Assembly (NCBI RefSeq): GCF_024323335.1
Contig: NC_066582.1
Coordinates: 182,622,973 to 182,686,972, forward strand
DNA length: 64,000 nt
Reading direction: 5' to 3'
Origin: Lathyrus oleraceus
Lineage: Eukaryota; Streptophyta; Magnoliopsida; Fabales; Fabaceae
Positions 7,681 through 19,800 of the stretch are shown in pieces. Numbering within the stretch: the stretch's first letter is position 1; each line of letters starts with the position of its first letter. A model generated the notes under the pieces. It searched no databases. It was not told the origin of the DNA and worked only from the letters and a program-made list of their open reading frames with translations. Made by a program: the position numbers and the translations under genes.

Positions 7681-10635
7681 CACATTTTCTGCTCATTCCA
7701 AACCTAGCTGCAGCCTCAATCACACAGAAAAACTCTCATTCTCTCTCAATTTGCATTTTCACGATTTGAATTTTCTGAGCAAAAACTCAAAAGAGCCCGA
7801 GCATCCACTGGTTTCTTCATCATCTGGCCATCATTTGGGAGCTTTTTCAAACACCATTCATCAACTGCACAGCCATCTTCGTGTTCTGTTTTCCAAAGCA
7901 TTCTTCCATGGCAGTTTGGAGCTAGAGTTGAATCGAGCAAGTTTGAGCTTAAATAACTTCATCATCCATCATTTGGAGCTTGGGCCTTCGACTGTTTGAG
8001 CATACATCAGCAAAATAGCAACTGTTTCACTCTTTCCTTCAAATATAAGTAAGTTTTCGATCTCTTTTATTTCCAAAATCATGAGGTGCTTAGGATAGAT
8101 CTTTTGATGCTGATTCCATTGAGCTTTGTGTCACTTGAAATGGTTAACTGTGCTAGGAGAAATCTGAGTTTAAAGTTTGTTGGTTGTTTTTGTTTTGCAC
8201 GATTCCTTGATGTTTAGCTCGAGTTCATGAATTTTAATGGTAGCATGTTGATATGCATTGTTTGCTGATCATGATTGTATGTTCAATTTGCATTTCTGGA
8301 AATTTTATGGAATCGCGTTTTGTGAAGATGATGAAGATCACTGTAGCATTAAAACCCTAATATTTTCCCAGAAAGCTGGACTGTTCACGTGCGCATGATG
8401 CTTGTTTACTGTGCAATTCCATACTGACCAATCAAAATATTTGGTTTCTCGCCCTTAAGCGCTGCGTTTGGTTAAATGATATGCATAATTACCACCGTGC
8501 CACTCGGTCAACATAGTTTGACCTACCATTCATGTTCTTTTGCTCATGTTAGTCCAAATTGTTACTCAACTTCTAAAAATCATATTTCACTCGTTTCAAC
8601 TCCAAAATTCATGAAATTTTTTCCATCATGTTCATGAGAATGTCTACTATTTTATCATGATTTTTATTGATTTTTTGGTTGGCTGGATTTTTAATGGTAT
8701 TAGGTTTCTTGACATGTATGCACATTTTGTACCTTTTGCCATTTCTTTTGTGAAATTGTGATGATGAATCCAATGCCCCTGAAATATTTTGTGGTTAATC
8801 TACACTCATTCATGTTTGTTTTGATGTAGAGTTCTTGAATTTATCATGTTTGGTTGTTAAGATATGAATTTTTGAAGTAGGGTGTGACAATTTGTGTCAC
8901 ACCATTGTTATGCAATTTCATGATTTTTGTTGACATGCTTCCTGACCTCCAATTAATGTGAAATTTTGCATGATCCTTCTCTTATATGTCTAGTTGACTT
9001 GTGAATTTTCCTAGAATTAATTGTGCCATTTCTTAATTGTTTGAGATTTTTCTTCCCTGCCTAGTCAATTGTTGACTTTGTGTGATACATCTTGCCATTT
9101 CATTTGGGAAATTCTCATACCTTATTGGATGATCATGAAATTTTACATGTGCATACTAGACATCTCAAGCTTTGCATTGGTGTTGGTCCCATTCAATTCT
9201 CATCTGTTTTCATTTGTTTATGATTTTTTGAAGTTGATACATGTATATTTGACTTCTTTGGGCATGATTGAAATTGTTTTGACTTCCTGATTTTAATTGA
9301 CCATCCTCCCATGATCCAATTGAGCTGAAATTTTATATGTATGCCATGTTATGGATTGTGATTGACCCTGAATTATTTGATAATTTTTGGAATTGATTAT
9401 GATTGCTTTTGAGCTAAGTCTTGCTGTTGACTTCTATGAGCTTTCATTTGCCATGCTTTGACTTCCTTTGCTTATGAAATGATGATGATGCATGATATGA
9501 ATGTGGGACCAATTGAGTTTGCTTCTTAAATGTTTTAACTTGATTTTGGTTGACTATCCCTTGCTGTTTTGACTTTCTCATCTCATTTTGACCCTAGGCT
9601 TGTCCTAGTGGTCCTGTTGCTTATGTTTGAGCTCATTGTTTCAGGTTAAGCACAAATGCTTCAAAGAGAACAATCTAATGTGATTAAGCTTGATTGTTTA
9701 TCATGAGCTAATCTTTGTTTTGTAGGTTGCTTGGCTCATAAGCCTTGTGCCTTGTGCTTTGCACATTTGCTTATCTGTTTTGACTGTTTCCATTTGGCTT
9801 TAACTATTGAACTGTGTACTGACTTGTTTGACTGTTTCAGGTACCATTAGTTGCTTAGTTCTTTGAACTTGCTTTGCTTTTCTATTTAGCAATTTGCTTT
9901 GAGGTATAATTTCTTTTTCTTCATGTAGTCTGGAGACCCGGCCTGTTATTTGGCCGGGCAAACTGTCTGAAGTCCTCCTTAAGAGGCAATGCTTGTGTGT
10001 GTTTATATTTGTCCCAAGCAGGAAAAGTCCTTCAAATAAGGCAATTGGTAGATCAAAGGGATAAGCAACCTATCCCCTACTATTCAGTGAGTCTTCTCCT
10101 TGCTCCCATTACATGGTTGTAGCATTGAGATCAAAACCCAAGATCTATAGAGTCAATAATGTGGAAAGAGCTCCATCTTTCTGAGCTCCCACACTTTCTG
10201 AAATGCTCTCCCTGATCAGGGATAAGAGCAATGAGGCACACCCCTCATATCCTTTCATCTGCTTCACCTTAGCCCCTCAATGGCAAGGTTAAGAGCAACT
10301 TTTGACCCTATTCCAGTTGGCTTCAATGCCTAACCCTCTTGTATGAGCCTCCTTGTATGGTTATAGAGTGTGCTGTTTGATATTGATTGATTGCTTGATT
10401 GTTTCATATGCACATGCTTGCTTGTATGCTGTATGCATTTATCATCATTTATTGCTCATCAATGCATAATCATCTCATTTGTCTTTGTGACATTATCATT
10501 GCTGTTTACCCATTGAGGACAATTGTAAGACCATTCATTGGCCATTGCTCCTATGATATGGAAGTGAGTATAAGACCATCACCTTGGCCACTCATTTTAT
10601 CTTTGCCTGATGCATTTGTTTGTGTGTGAGGAAGC

Positions 10636-11015
10636 AATTGTAAGTCCCTGTAAGTTGGCATTTGCTTTCCTATGATCATGTGTTGCTTCTGTTCTTGTAT
10701 GTGAGGATACAATTATAAGTCCCTGTAAGTTGGCATTTGTATTCCTAGGACCATACTGTGGAGGTTAGAGTAAGCCCAGATAAATTGGCATCTGACATTC
10801 ATGTTCTGCTTCTGTTTGTTTATGTGAGGTTGCAATTGTAAGTCCCTGTAAGTTGGCATTTGCTTTCCTGTGATCATAAGTTGGTTTGTTTGTTTATATG
10901 TGAGGTTGCAATTGTAAGTCCCTGTAAGTTGGCATTTGCTTTCCTATGATCATGTGTTGCTTCTGTTCTTGTATGTGAGGATCCATTGTAAGTCCCTGTA
11001 ATGTGGCATTGGTTT
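10636..11015 (+). repeat. Degenerate tandem repeats inside solo LTR 1
   Basis: Five copies of a core like TAAGTCCCTGTAAGTTGGCAT (last one changed to TGTAATGTGG) spaced about 70-130 bp apart, each preceded by TGTGAGG and followed by TTTCCTATGATCAT. Each core has two GTAAGT-like strings. No coding potential was recognised. Confidence 0.7.
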
Positions 11016-11960
11016 TCCTATGAGCATATGTGGAGTTAACCTAAGTCCAGATAGATTGGTAGTTGACTTCCATATTTCATCTTTGTTTTCTTTTGAGGAG
11101 ATTAGTGTAAGACCATTGAGTGGCCTCTGATATCCCGTTCTGTTTTAGGAGATTGGTATAAGCCCAGTGATTGGCATCCGATATCCGCTTTTGTTGACTT
11201 TCTTGTTTGTTTGTTATTATCCATTGCTTATTCCAAAGGACACACTTGAATCATCCTCTATATGATTTCAAGAAGTGAACCTTCTAAGAAGTTTTACAAT
11301 CCATCTCCATCCATTCATCCTCATTATGTCCTAAACCTTTTCACACTTTGATTCCAAACATGACATAGTTATTGTGCAAACTTCTTCATGTTTTCTAACT
11401 AAAAACCTGGACCCAAGTCCTTGACTTTTTTTCAAATCCCATTTCATAATACTTCTTTTGAATCAATCTTAATCATACTTTGACTCTCACTTTCATAATC
11501 ACAATCAATTAACTTCACTCATTCACTTGTTTTGGCTTTGTCCATTGTTAATCTTTTCATGCATTAGCCATAGGTTTCAATTATCATTGTGGTTGATGTA
11601 AATCTTGCCTATCCTTAGTGAGTCGACAGTAAGACTTCCGTACTGAAAACAGGGCTAACCCCTCTAGTACGTCGAAGCTATCCTCGCATGGTGGATGTTG
11701 GTTTTGGTCGAGTGTTCTCCCATTGATAATGAAAAGCCTCAGTGCTTGTGTTTAAAATTGAATCCACCAACTTTTGGAAATCTTTTAGCCGAACTACGGC
11801 GTTTTGATCCTTACCTTTGATGGAAGGTACGTAGGCAGCGGGTTCATCCGTTCAAACCCAATAAAAATTGTATATTCTTGTCTCATCATCCCAATCATGT
11901 TTGCACAATATTTATGTCATAACAAATAACAATCTTTTACAACAAGTGTGAAAAGGGCTC

Positions 11961-12002
11961 CCTAGGAGTACCTAGGACGTAGTGGGTGCCTAACACCTTC
12001 CC
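11961..12002 (+). promoter_or_regulatory. Conserved LTR hairpin plus GGGTGC module (solo LTR 1)
   Basis: Hairpin CCTAGG/AGTA/CCTAGG (11961-11976), 7 nt, then GGGTGCCTAACACCTTCCC (11984-12002). Compared with Ogre A the loop is the same and the stem is different on both sides. GGTGGCGACTC follows at 12118-12128, 69 bp before the LTR end. Confidence 0.6.
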
Positions 12003-12202
12003 ATTGCGTAATTTACCCCTTACCCAGACTCTCTGATCTTTTTATTAGTTTTCTACGTGTAAAACTTCTTAGGCTTTTGTTCGCTTTTTAGCCAGTCCTT
12101 TGGATAAATAAAAGTGCGGTGGCGACTCGAAATTTTCATTGTATGCTTTGCTTATGGTTTAATCGATAAATCATATAGCGACGAATACACCGCTACATTA
12201 GG

Positions 12203-13118
12203 GTGGGGATATTTTATGAGAGATAAGCCCACTACCCAGGCTTGAGTGTACACATAGGTGTTAGAGTGGATAGTCATGAGGCCTGCGTGGTATGTTGCTA
12301 CGTTAAGTCGTTCATGAGACCCACATTCCGGACGAGGTTTCTGTTGGATATATTCTGTCCTATGGGTGTTCCATAACGACAGATATTCCTTTAGAAATCG
12401 TCGACTCTGGTGACCATTTCCCGAGAACTCAGTCGAGGCCTCTCCTCCGAGACGCATTTATGTTAGCTCTGGTGGGCGCATTCTCGCTGCTCAATCCGAG
12501 GACCCCGAGACTGGGAACTTGCTTTAGGATGTCCTGTTGAGGGGAGTCAGTGGAGGTCTTTTATCCCGTAATAATGCCAAACCTTCAGTGGTAAACGTAT
12601 TATTCTCGACTGAAGGGTTAAAGCTGACAAACTTCTGTTCTTAGAACCTACCAGTGAGGGGCGGGCTAAATTCAGGAAACCTTAACCTCCAACCAACCCG
12701 GTTTTCTGGAGCAGAGTTTTGGTTTTGTGTTATATTCCTCAGTGGTTTTCTCTTCCGACAGTGCAACCCGACAGATGTTCAAGCGGATACAGCAGTCCCG
12801 ATTTCCATGTCACTGCATTGCATCACATCATTTTGCATTCAAATCATTCAACACATGTTTATCTATTCCCAGGGGCTGATATCTTCTTCTTGATTCTGGT
12901 CGGGGTTTTTCTTACACTTTTTATCTGACGAGAGATTGGAATCAAAGGGTTAGAATACCTTTTGGAATTGATAAACATGTCATTACATTTGCATATCCAC
13001 AACATGTCTTGCATAACAGGTACCGTCGCGGTGTTCTCATTTTGTGGGGTGTTCCATTAGCAGGATAGCTGACTCAGGAATTCACCGGTACGGTACCCGC
13101 AGAAACCAGCAGAAAGCA
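12203..13118 (+). other. Ogre A 5' leader, distal part
   Basis: Untranslated leader between the nested solo LTR and gag. It aligns by eye with 56790-57709 of Ogre B (shared blocks include GAGATAAGCCCACTACCC and TTTTATCCCGTAATAATGCC), which shows it is native element sequence. I find no ORF1 such as typical Ogre elements carry before gag; the short reading frames here are not shared in frame with Ogre B. Confidence 0.7.
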
Positions 13119-14114
13119 ATGGAGGGTCTACAAGCAGAACTTGCTGAGATGAGGGTCCGCATGAACCAGTTCATGGACGTGGTTCAGGGAGTAGCGCAGG
13201 GACAACAGGAGATTAGACAAATGATACAAAGGAATCCCGCAACTACTCAACCAGAGGTCGTGACTGATCCTCCAAATGCAGAGGTTAATGGACCGGGGCC
13301 TGTCCCGATTCCACATAACAACCTTGATCAACAACCCATTCACGATGATCAAGATGATCAGTTCTTGCTGCCAGAAGACTTTGGTTTGGGCCATGGCATG
13401 GATCCCATGTTCAGGAGATTAGAGGAGAGGCTGAAGGCGGTGGAAGGACAAAACCCTCTGGGGGTAGATGTTTCTGATTTGGGATTGGTCCCAGGCGTGA
13501 GGGTCCCACCGAAGTTCAAAGTCCCAATCTTTGACAAGTACAATGGTAGCTCTTGCCCGAAGACCCATGTGCAAGCCTACTTCCGAAAGATGGTTGCATA
13601 CTCTGATGACGAGAAGCTACTTATGTACTTCTTCCAGGACAGCCTAACTGGGGCATCCCTGGAATGGTACATGAGGTTGGATAGAGCCCATATCCGTTGC
13701 TGGAGGGATTTGGCGGAGGCTTTTGTGAAGCAATACCAGTATAATGCAAACATGGCCCCAGATAGAACTCAACTCCAGAACCTGTCTCTTAAAAGCAATG
13801 AGTGCTTCAGAGAATACGCTCAACGCTGGAGGGAGACAGCTTCCCGTGTTCAACCTCCCATGTTGGAAAAGGAGATGGCCAACATGTTCATGAATACGTT
13901 GCCTGGACCTTACCTGGAGCGTCTGGTGGGGTGCAATGCCTCCAACTTTGCTGATGTGGTCTCTACCGGAGAGAGGGTAGAAAATTACCTGAAGACCTAC
14001 AAGAGCCACAATGGAGGTGGATCTTCATCAGGAGTAAAAAGCCATTTATGGGAGGACAGAAGCAGAGGGAGGGGGTGTGAATTCCGTGTCTTCATATCAA
14101 AACAGGAGGAATAA
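13119..14114 (+). pseudogene. Ogre A gag, N-terminal part (frameshifted)
   Basis: The first ATG, at 13119, matches the Ogre B gag start (MEGLQAELAEMR). The frame is open upstream to 13044 but only with a GTG. Features: an N-terminal coiled-coil-like segment (residues about 1-35), a Pro/Asn/Asp-rich linker, then the conserved Tat capsid block (FKVPIFDKYNG, YFFQDSLTGASLEWY, WRDLAEAFVKQYQYN, FREYAQRWRETASRV, MANMFMNTLPG). After GSSSGVK a one-base loss near 14035 shifts the frame, giving an aberrant C-terminus that stops at 14114. Gag would form the particle and package RNA. The shift separates this part from the zinc-knuckle/protease ORF. Confidence 0.88.
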
Positions 14115-16563
14115 TTTTCAAAACTATCATCAACAACCGTATGTTGCGGCTGTGACCATTCCAGCTGCAGCACCACTATAACAACAACAACCACAACGCC
14201 AGCAAACTCAGTATCAGCAACAACCACAACGTCAGCCAGCTCAGTATCAACAACAACAACAGCCAGGTAACAGACCCGCCTATCAGCAGAGGCAGAGGAT
14301 GATGGACCGGCGTTTCGACACTCTTCCAATGTCGTGCGCTCAACTACTTGCTAGTCTTCAACAGCTACAACTTGTGCAGCTACGCACTCTGGCTCCTCCG
14401 GTTGGTAGACTTCCGGCGGGTTACGATGCCAATGCTAGGTGTAGTTTCCACTCTGGGGCACCTGGCCACAATATCGAGAACTGCAAAGCTTTTAAGCACG
14501 TAGTTCAGGACCTCATTGATTCAAAGGCTATCAGCCTTGCACCAGCTCCTAATGTCGTCAACAATCCCATGCCACAATATGGTGGTGCAAACGTTAATAT
14601 GCTGGAGGGAGAAGCCAAGTCTGTTAAGGATGTGTTGAAGTTGAAGACCCCGTTGTGGGAAATTAAGGAATGCTTGTTGAAGGCCGATGTCTTCCCCGAT
14701 TGCGGGAAAGGTTGTTCGGAATGCGCTACACAGGGTAAGGATTGTTTGAAGCTGCAGCAGGGTATCCAGGTCTTGCTTGACAGTGGTACCCTCCAAGTTG
14801 AAGACTTGTCTGCCAAAGAGTTTGCTGAAGGGGTAGTTGAAGAGGTGTTTGAAGACGCTGTTGAAGAATTCACAGATATTGTTCCTGCTGATTGTGTATT
14901 TCCCATTGATGTATTTAATTTTTCAAATGTTGTTGCTGATATACCAAACAATGTGTCTGATCTTGATGTAACTGAACTTGATTCCGGTGTTCCGGATGTT
15001 TTTGTTTCAATGAATGAAATTCCCGAGTATGACCATGATGTCGCTACTATCACCATCTTTTACCCGACTAATCAGATCAGTGTGCCAGAAGCGCAACCAG
15101 TGCCACCAGTGCGACCGGCCGCTATGACAATCACAACCCCTGGTCCTTTACCTTTCACAAGTGAAAGGGCCATTCCGTGGCATTATGGGGGGAGTGTATA
15201 CACACACGATCATGGGGTGGAACGACCTTTGAAGGTAGAAGAGGGTCAGAAGTCTGAACTCGAAGTTAAAGGTCCCGTAGTGGACAATGTTGGTGGAATC
15301 GGGCGATTCACCAGAAGTGATAGACTGTTCTCACCACCGGTTACCCAAGCTGATAATGTTGATGCTGCGGCGAAAGCCAAAGGCAAGCAAGTTGTGAGTG
15401 AGGGTACGTCTGCACCCCAAGCTGGCTCTGAGCCCGCTTTTGCGAAGGATATGGACGAGCTTCTGAGAATCATAAAGAAAAGCGATTACAAGGTAGTCGA
15501 TCAGTTGATTCAGACGCCGTCTAAGATATCCATTCTCTCACTCCTGTTGTGTTCAGAGGCACACAGGGAGGCACTTCTAAAAGTCCTTAATGCTGCATAT
15601 GTGCCTCAGGAGATCTCAGTAAACCAACTAGAAGGGATCATTGCAAATGTTCATGCAAGCAACGGGTTGGGTTTTACTGATTCTGACCTAACACCAGTTG
15701 GACGCAACCATAACAAAGCTTTGCATATCTCAATGGAATGCAAAGACACCGTGTTATCTCATGTTCTGGTGGATACAGGTTCCTCTCTCAATGTGCTACC
15801 CAAGAGAGCCCTGTCAAGGTTAGAAGTAAAAGGTTTGATCTTGAAACCTTCAGATCTCATGGTGAGAGCCTTCGATGGTTCTAAGAGGTCGGTGTTTGGA
15901 GAGGTGGAATTGCCAATTCAGATTGGATCACAAACCTTCAACACCGTATTCTATGTGATGGATATCAGTCCCTCGTACAGTTGCCTTCTGGGTCGTCCTT
16001 GGATCCACAATGCTGGGGCAGTCTCCTCAACATTGCATCAGAAGATCAAGTTCCCAGTCAATGGAAGAATTGTCACCGTCTGTGGTGAGGAGGACATACT
16101 GGTAAGTAACCTGTCTACCTTCAAGTACGTAGAGGTAGAAGGTGAAATTCATGAGACTCTCAGTCAGGCCTTTGAGTCAGTTCAAATCAAGGATGCAGCT
16201 CCGGTGGAAGGGGCTAAAGCAGGAGCCCCTATCTCATCTTTCAAGCAGGCGCAAGCCTTGGTGGATTCAGGTGTTGCTCCTGGTTGGGGGCGTCTGTTGG
16301 AGTTACCAATGAAGGACGACAAGTTCGGGATTGGGTATCAACCAGCGCTGACTTCTGCAACTTCAGCACTTCAGACTCGTCAGGGGCCGATTACTTTCTC
16401 TAGTGCTGGCGTCATCCAATATGGCCAGATCTCTGCGATCAACGATGAAAATGGAGATAGTGATTGCGACATCGACAACTGGGTGCGTCCGAGGATTCCT
16501 GGTGAGGTCATCAACAATTGGTCTGCCGAGGAAATTGTCCAAGTCACTCTTCTAGAGGAGTAA
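14115..16563 (+). pseudogene. Ogre A gag C-terminus and aspartic protease
   Basis: Continues gag in the corrected frame, with a Q-rich stretch, a TAA at 14179-14181 and an ATG-led open frame from 14299 (754 aa). Near 14440 is the Tat-type zinc-binding CSFHSGAPGHNIENC, then AFKHVVQDLIDS. The protease active site VLVDTGSSLNVLP lies at about 15763-15800, followed by VMDISPSYSCLLGRPWIH, the conserved C-terminal protease block. The C-terminal region continues to the TAA at 16561-16563 without RT sequence. In Ogre elements protease and RT are separated by a spliced intron, consistent with the stop here. From 14299 the protein looks functional; the upstream stop and frameshift are the damage. Confidence 0.85.
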
Positions 16564-16856
16564 TTTTTCTTTGTTTATTCATGCATGTCCAAGTCTTACG
16601 TTCCGCCCAGGGCGTAATGACTCATTGTAGGGCTCATCTATGTGAATACCTGCATTGTTTATCATAAATGAAGGACGTCTTTTGCATTCAAACATTTTGT
16701 TCATTGTCTTTCTATTTTTGCAGTTTTCAAAATTTCAAAAGAATAAAAATATTTGGCAATGTTTTGTTTAGTTTTCACTCACTGTTCACACTCATAAGCA
16801 CATACCATCACTCATGCAGATGCACATCACCGGGTCCTATTGATAACAGTTCTGCT
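16564..16856 (+). other. Protease-RT gap, candidate element intron
   Basis: About 290 bp between the protease stop and the first pol ATG. It is T-rich and contains acceptor-like TTTTTGCAG near 16722 and CTCATGCAG near 16819. Established knowledge: Ogre elements splice an intron between protease and RT. I could not fix the donor; several GT dinucleotides are possible. Confidence 0.45.
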
Positions 16857-19800
16857 ATGGCTCACTTCGACTTCGAAAATCCAATCTTCCAAGCTGAAGA
16901 AGAGGGTGATGAAGACTGTGAACTCCCTGAAGAACTTGCCAGGCTGTTAAAACAGGAGGAAAGGGTCATTCAACCGCATCAAGAGTCTACTGAAGTGATT
17001 AATCTTGGCACCGAGGATGTCAAGAAAGAAATAAAGATAGGGGCTGCTTTGGAAGATGATGTGAAGAAGGGGTTGATTGAACTGTTGCAAGAGTATGTTG
17101 ACGTCTTCGCTTGGTCTTATCAGGATATGCCAGGGCTTGACACAGACATCGTGGTACACCGCTTACCTCTTAAAGAGGGTTGTCCTCCGGTCAAGCAGAA
17201 GCTCAGAAGAACAAGACCAGAGATGGTTGTCAAGATAAAAGAAGAAGTGCAAAAACAGTTGGATGCAGGGTTTCTAGCAGTTACCAATTATCCGCCATGG
17301 GTTGCAAATATCGTTCCAGTACCTAAGAAGGATGGAAAGGTACGGATGTGTGTTGACTACCGGGATCTGAACAGAGCTAGCCCTAAAGATGATTTCCCAT
17401 TACCTCACATCGACGTTTTGGTGGATAACACAGCTCAGTTCTCGGTATTCTCCTTCATGGATGGCTTTTCTGGCTATAACCAAATCAAGATGGCACCAGA
17501 AGACATGGAGAAGACAACTTTCATAACCCCATGGGGCACCTTCTGCTACAAGGTGATGCCGTTTGGTCTGAAAAACGCTGGGGCAACATATCAACGAGCT
17601 ATGGTGACTCTGTTCCATGATATGATTCATCATGAAATCGAGGTTTATGTGGACGATATGATTGCCAAATCTCAGACAGAAGAAGAACATCTGGTGAATT
17701 TGCAGAAACTGTTTGAGCGGTTAAGGAAATTCAAGCTGAGGCTTAATCCGAACAAGTGCACTTTCGGGGTGAGATCTGGAAAATTGCTGGGTTTTATTGT
17801 TAGCGGAAAAGGGATTGAGGTGGATCCTGACAAAGTGAAAGCAATACAGGAAATGCCTGAGCCAAGAACAGGGAAGCAAGTCCGTGGTTTCTTAGGGAGG
17901 TTGAACTACATTGCAAGGTTCATCTCTCACCTAACAGCCACGTGTGAGCCAATTTTCAAATTGTTGTGGAAAGATCAGGCTATCAGGTGGAATGACGATT
18001 GTCAAAGGGCTTTTGAAAAGATAAAAGAGTATTTGCAGAATCCTCCTATCCTCATGCCTCCGGTCCCAGGGAGACCACTGATTATGTACTTGACGGTACT
18101 CGACAATTCCATGGGTTGTGTTCTCGGTCAACACGACGAGACAGGTAGAAAAGAGCATGCCATCTACTACCTGAGTAAAAAATTCACAGACTGCGAGTCG
18201 AGATACTCAATGCTTGAAAAGACATGTTGTGCACTTGCATGGGCTACTAAGCGATTGAGACAATACATGCTGACTCACACAACCTTACTGATCTCCAAAA
18301 TGGATCCAGTCAAGTACATATTTGAGAAGCCAGCTCTCACCGGAAGGGTTGCTCGTTGGCAAATGGTACTGACAGAGTACGACATCCAGTATACATCCCA
18401 GAAAGCCATCAAAGGGAGTATTCTGTCAGACTATCTTGCTCAGCAGCCGATTGATGATTACGAGCCGATGAAGTTTGATTTCCCAGATGAAGACATCATG
18501 TTCCTCAAGATGAAAGACTGTGAAGAGCCAGTTGTTGGGGAGGGACCTGATCCAGATGAAAAATGGATTTTAACGTTTGATGGGGCTGTCAATGCCAGAG
18601 GAAGTGGAATTGGTGCTGCCATTAACACTCCGAAAGGTGCCCACATGCCTTTCACCGCTCGTCTGACTTTCGAGTGCACCAATAATGAAGCTGAGTACGA
18701 GGCCTGTATCTTAGGTATTGAGCAAGCCATTGATTTGAGAATCAAGACTCTGGACATCTTCGGAGATTCAGCTCTAGTGATCAATCAAGTAAATGGTGAT
18801 TGGAACACTCTCCAGCCTACTCTGGTCCCCTACAGAGATTACACGAGAAGACTGTTGACTTTCTTCACAACAGTAAAGCTGTATCATATACGTCGTGATG
18901 AGAACCAGATGGCAGATGCTCTTGCTACTCTATCCTCCATGATCAAGGTGGTTCGGTGGAATCATGCTCCTAGGATCGATGTTATGCGCCTTGATAGGGC
19001 CGCGTATGTGTTTGCCGCTGAACTAATGGTTGATGACAAGCCCTGGTATCACGATATCAAGTGCTTTCTGAAGAATCAAGAGTACCCTGCAGGGGCATCC
19101 AACAATGACAGAAAAACTTTGAGAAGATTGACAGGCAGTTTCTTCTTGAACAAGGACGATGTGCTGTATAAGAGGAACTTCGACATGGTTTTGCTCAGAT
19201 GCGTGGACAGACACGAAGCAGACATGTTGATGCAAGAAGTTCATGAAGGTTCCTTCGGTACTCATGCCGGCGGACATGCAATGGCTAAGAAATTGTTGAG
19301 GGCGGGTTATTATTGGATGACCATGGAATCAGATTGTTTCAAGTATGCTCGGAAATGCCATAAATGCCAAATTTATGCTGATAAGGTGCATGTACCGCCG
19401 AATCCTCTGAATGTGATGTCTTCGCCGTGGCCGTTTGCAATGTGGGGCATTGACATGATTGGAAAGATTGAGCCGACTGCTTCCAATGGGCATCGCTTCA
19501 TCCTTGTTGCCATCGACTATTTCACCAAGTGGGTCGAAGCAGCATCATTCGCGAATGTCACCAGACATGTGGTTGCCCGTTTCATTAAGAAGGAAATCAT
19601 TTGTCGCTATGGGATTCCCGAGAGAATCATTACTGATAATGGTTCTAATCTCAATAACAAAATGATGAAGGAGTTGTGCCAGAACTTCAACATTCAACAT
19701 CACAATTCTTCCCCCTATCGTCCTAAGATGAACGGTGCTGTTGAGGCAGCAAATAAGAACATAAAGAAGATTGTGCAGAAGATGGTCGTTACGTACAGAG

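Larger units (their letters stand above)
6511..12197 (+). mobile_element. Solo LTR (Ogre/Tat-type, 5.69 kb) nested in Ogre A leader
   Basis: Starts TGTAAGACCCCAATTTTGGG and ends CGCTACA. TTAGG lies directly on both sides (6506-6510 and 12198-12202), a perfect 5-bp target duplication. With it removed, the Ogre A leader matches the Ogre B leader in content and length (about 1.12 and 1.11 kb before gag). There is no internal region, so it is a solo LTR left by LTR-LTR recombination. It contains a TATAAGAG box near 7673, a tandem-repeat block near 10640-11030, and the conserved hairpin/GGGTGC module (11961-12002). No protein-coding gene was recognised across it. Confidence 0.93.
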
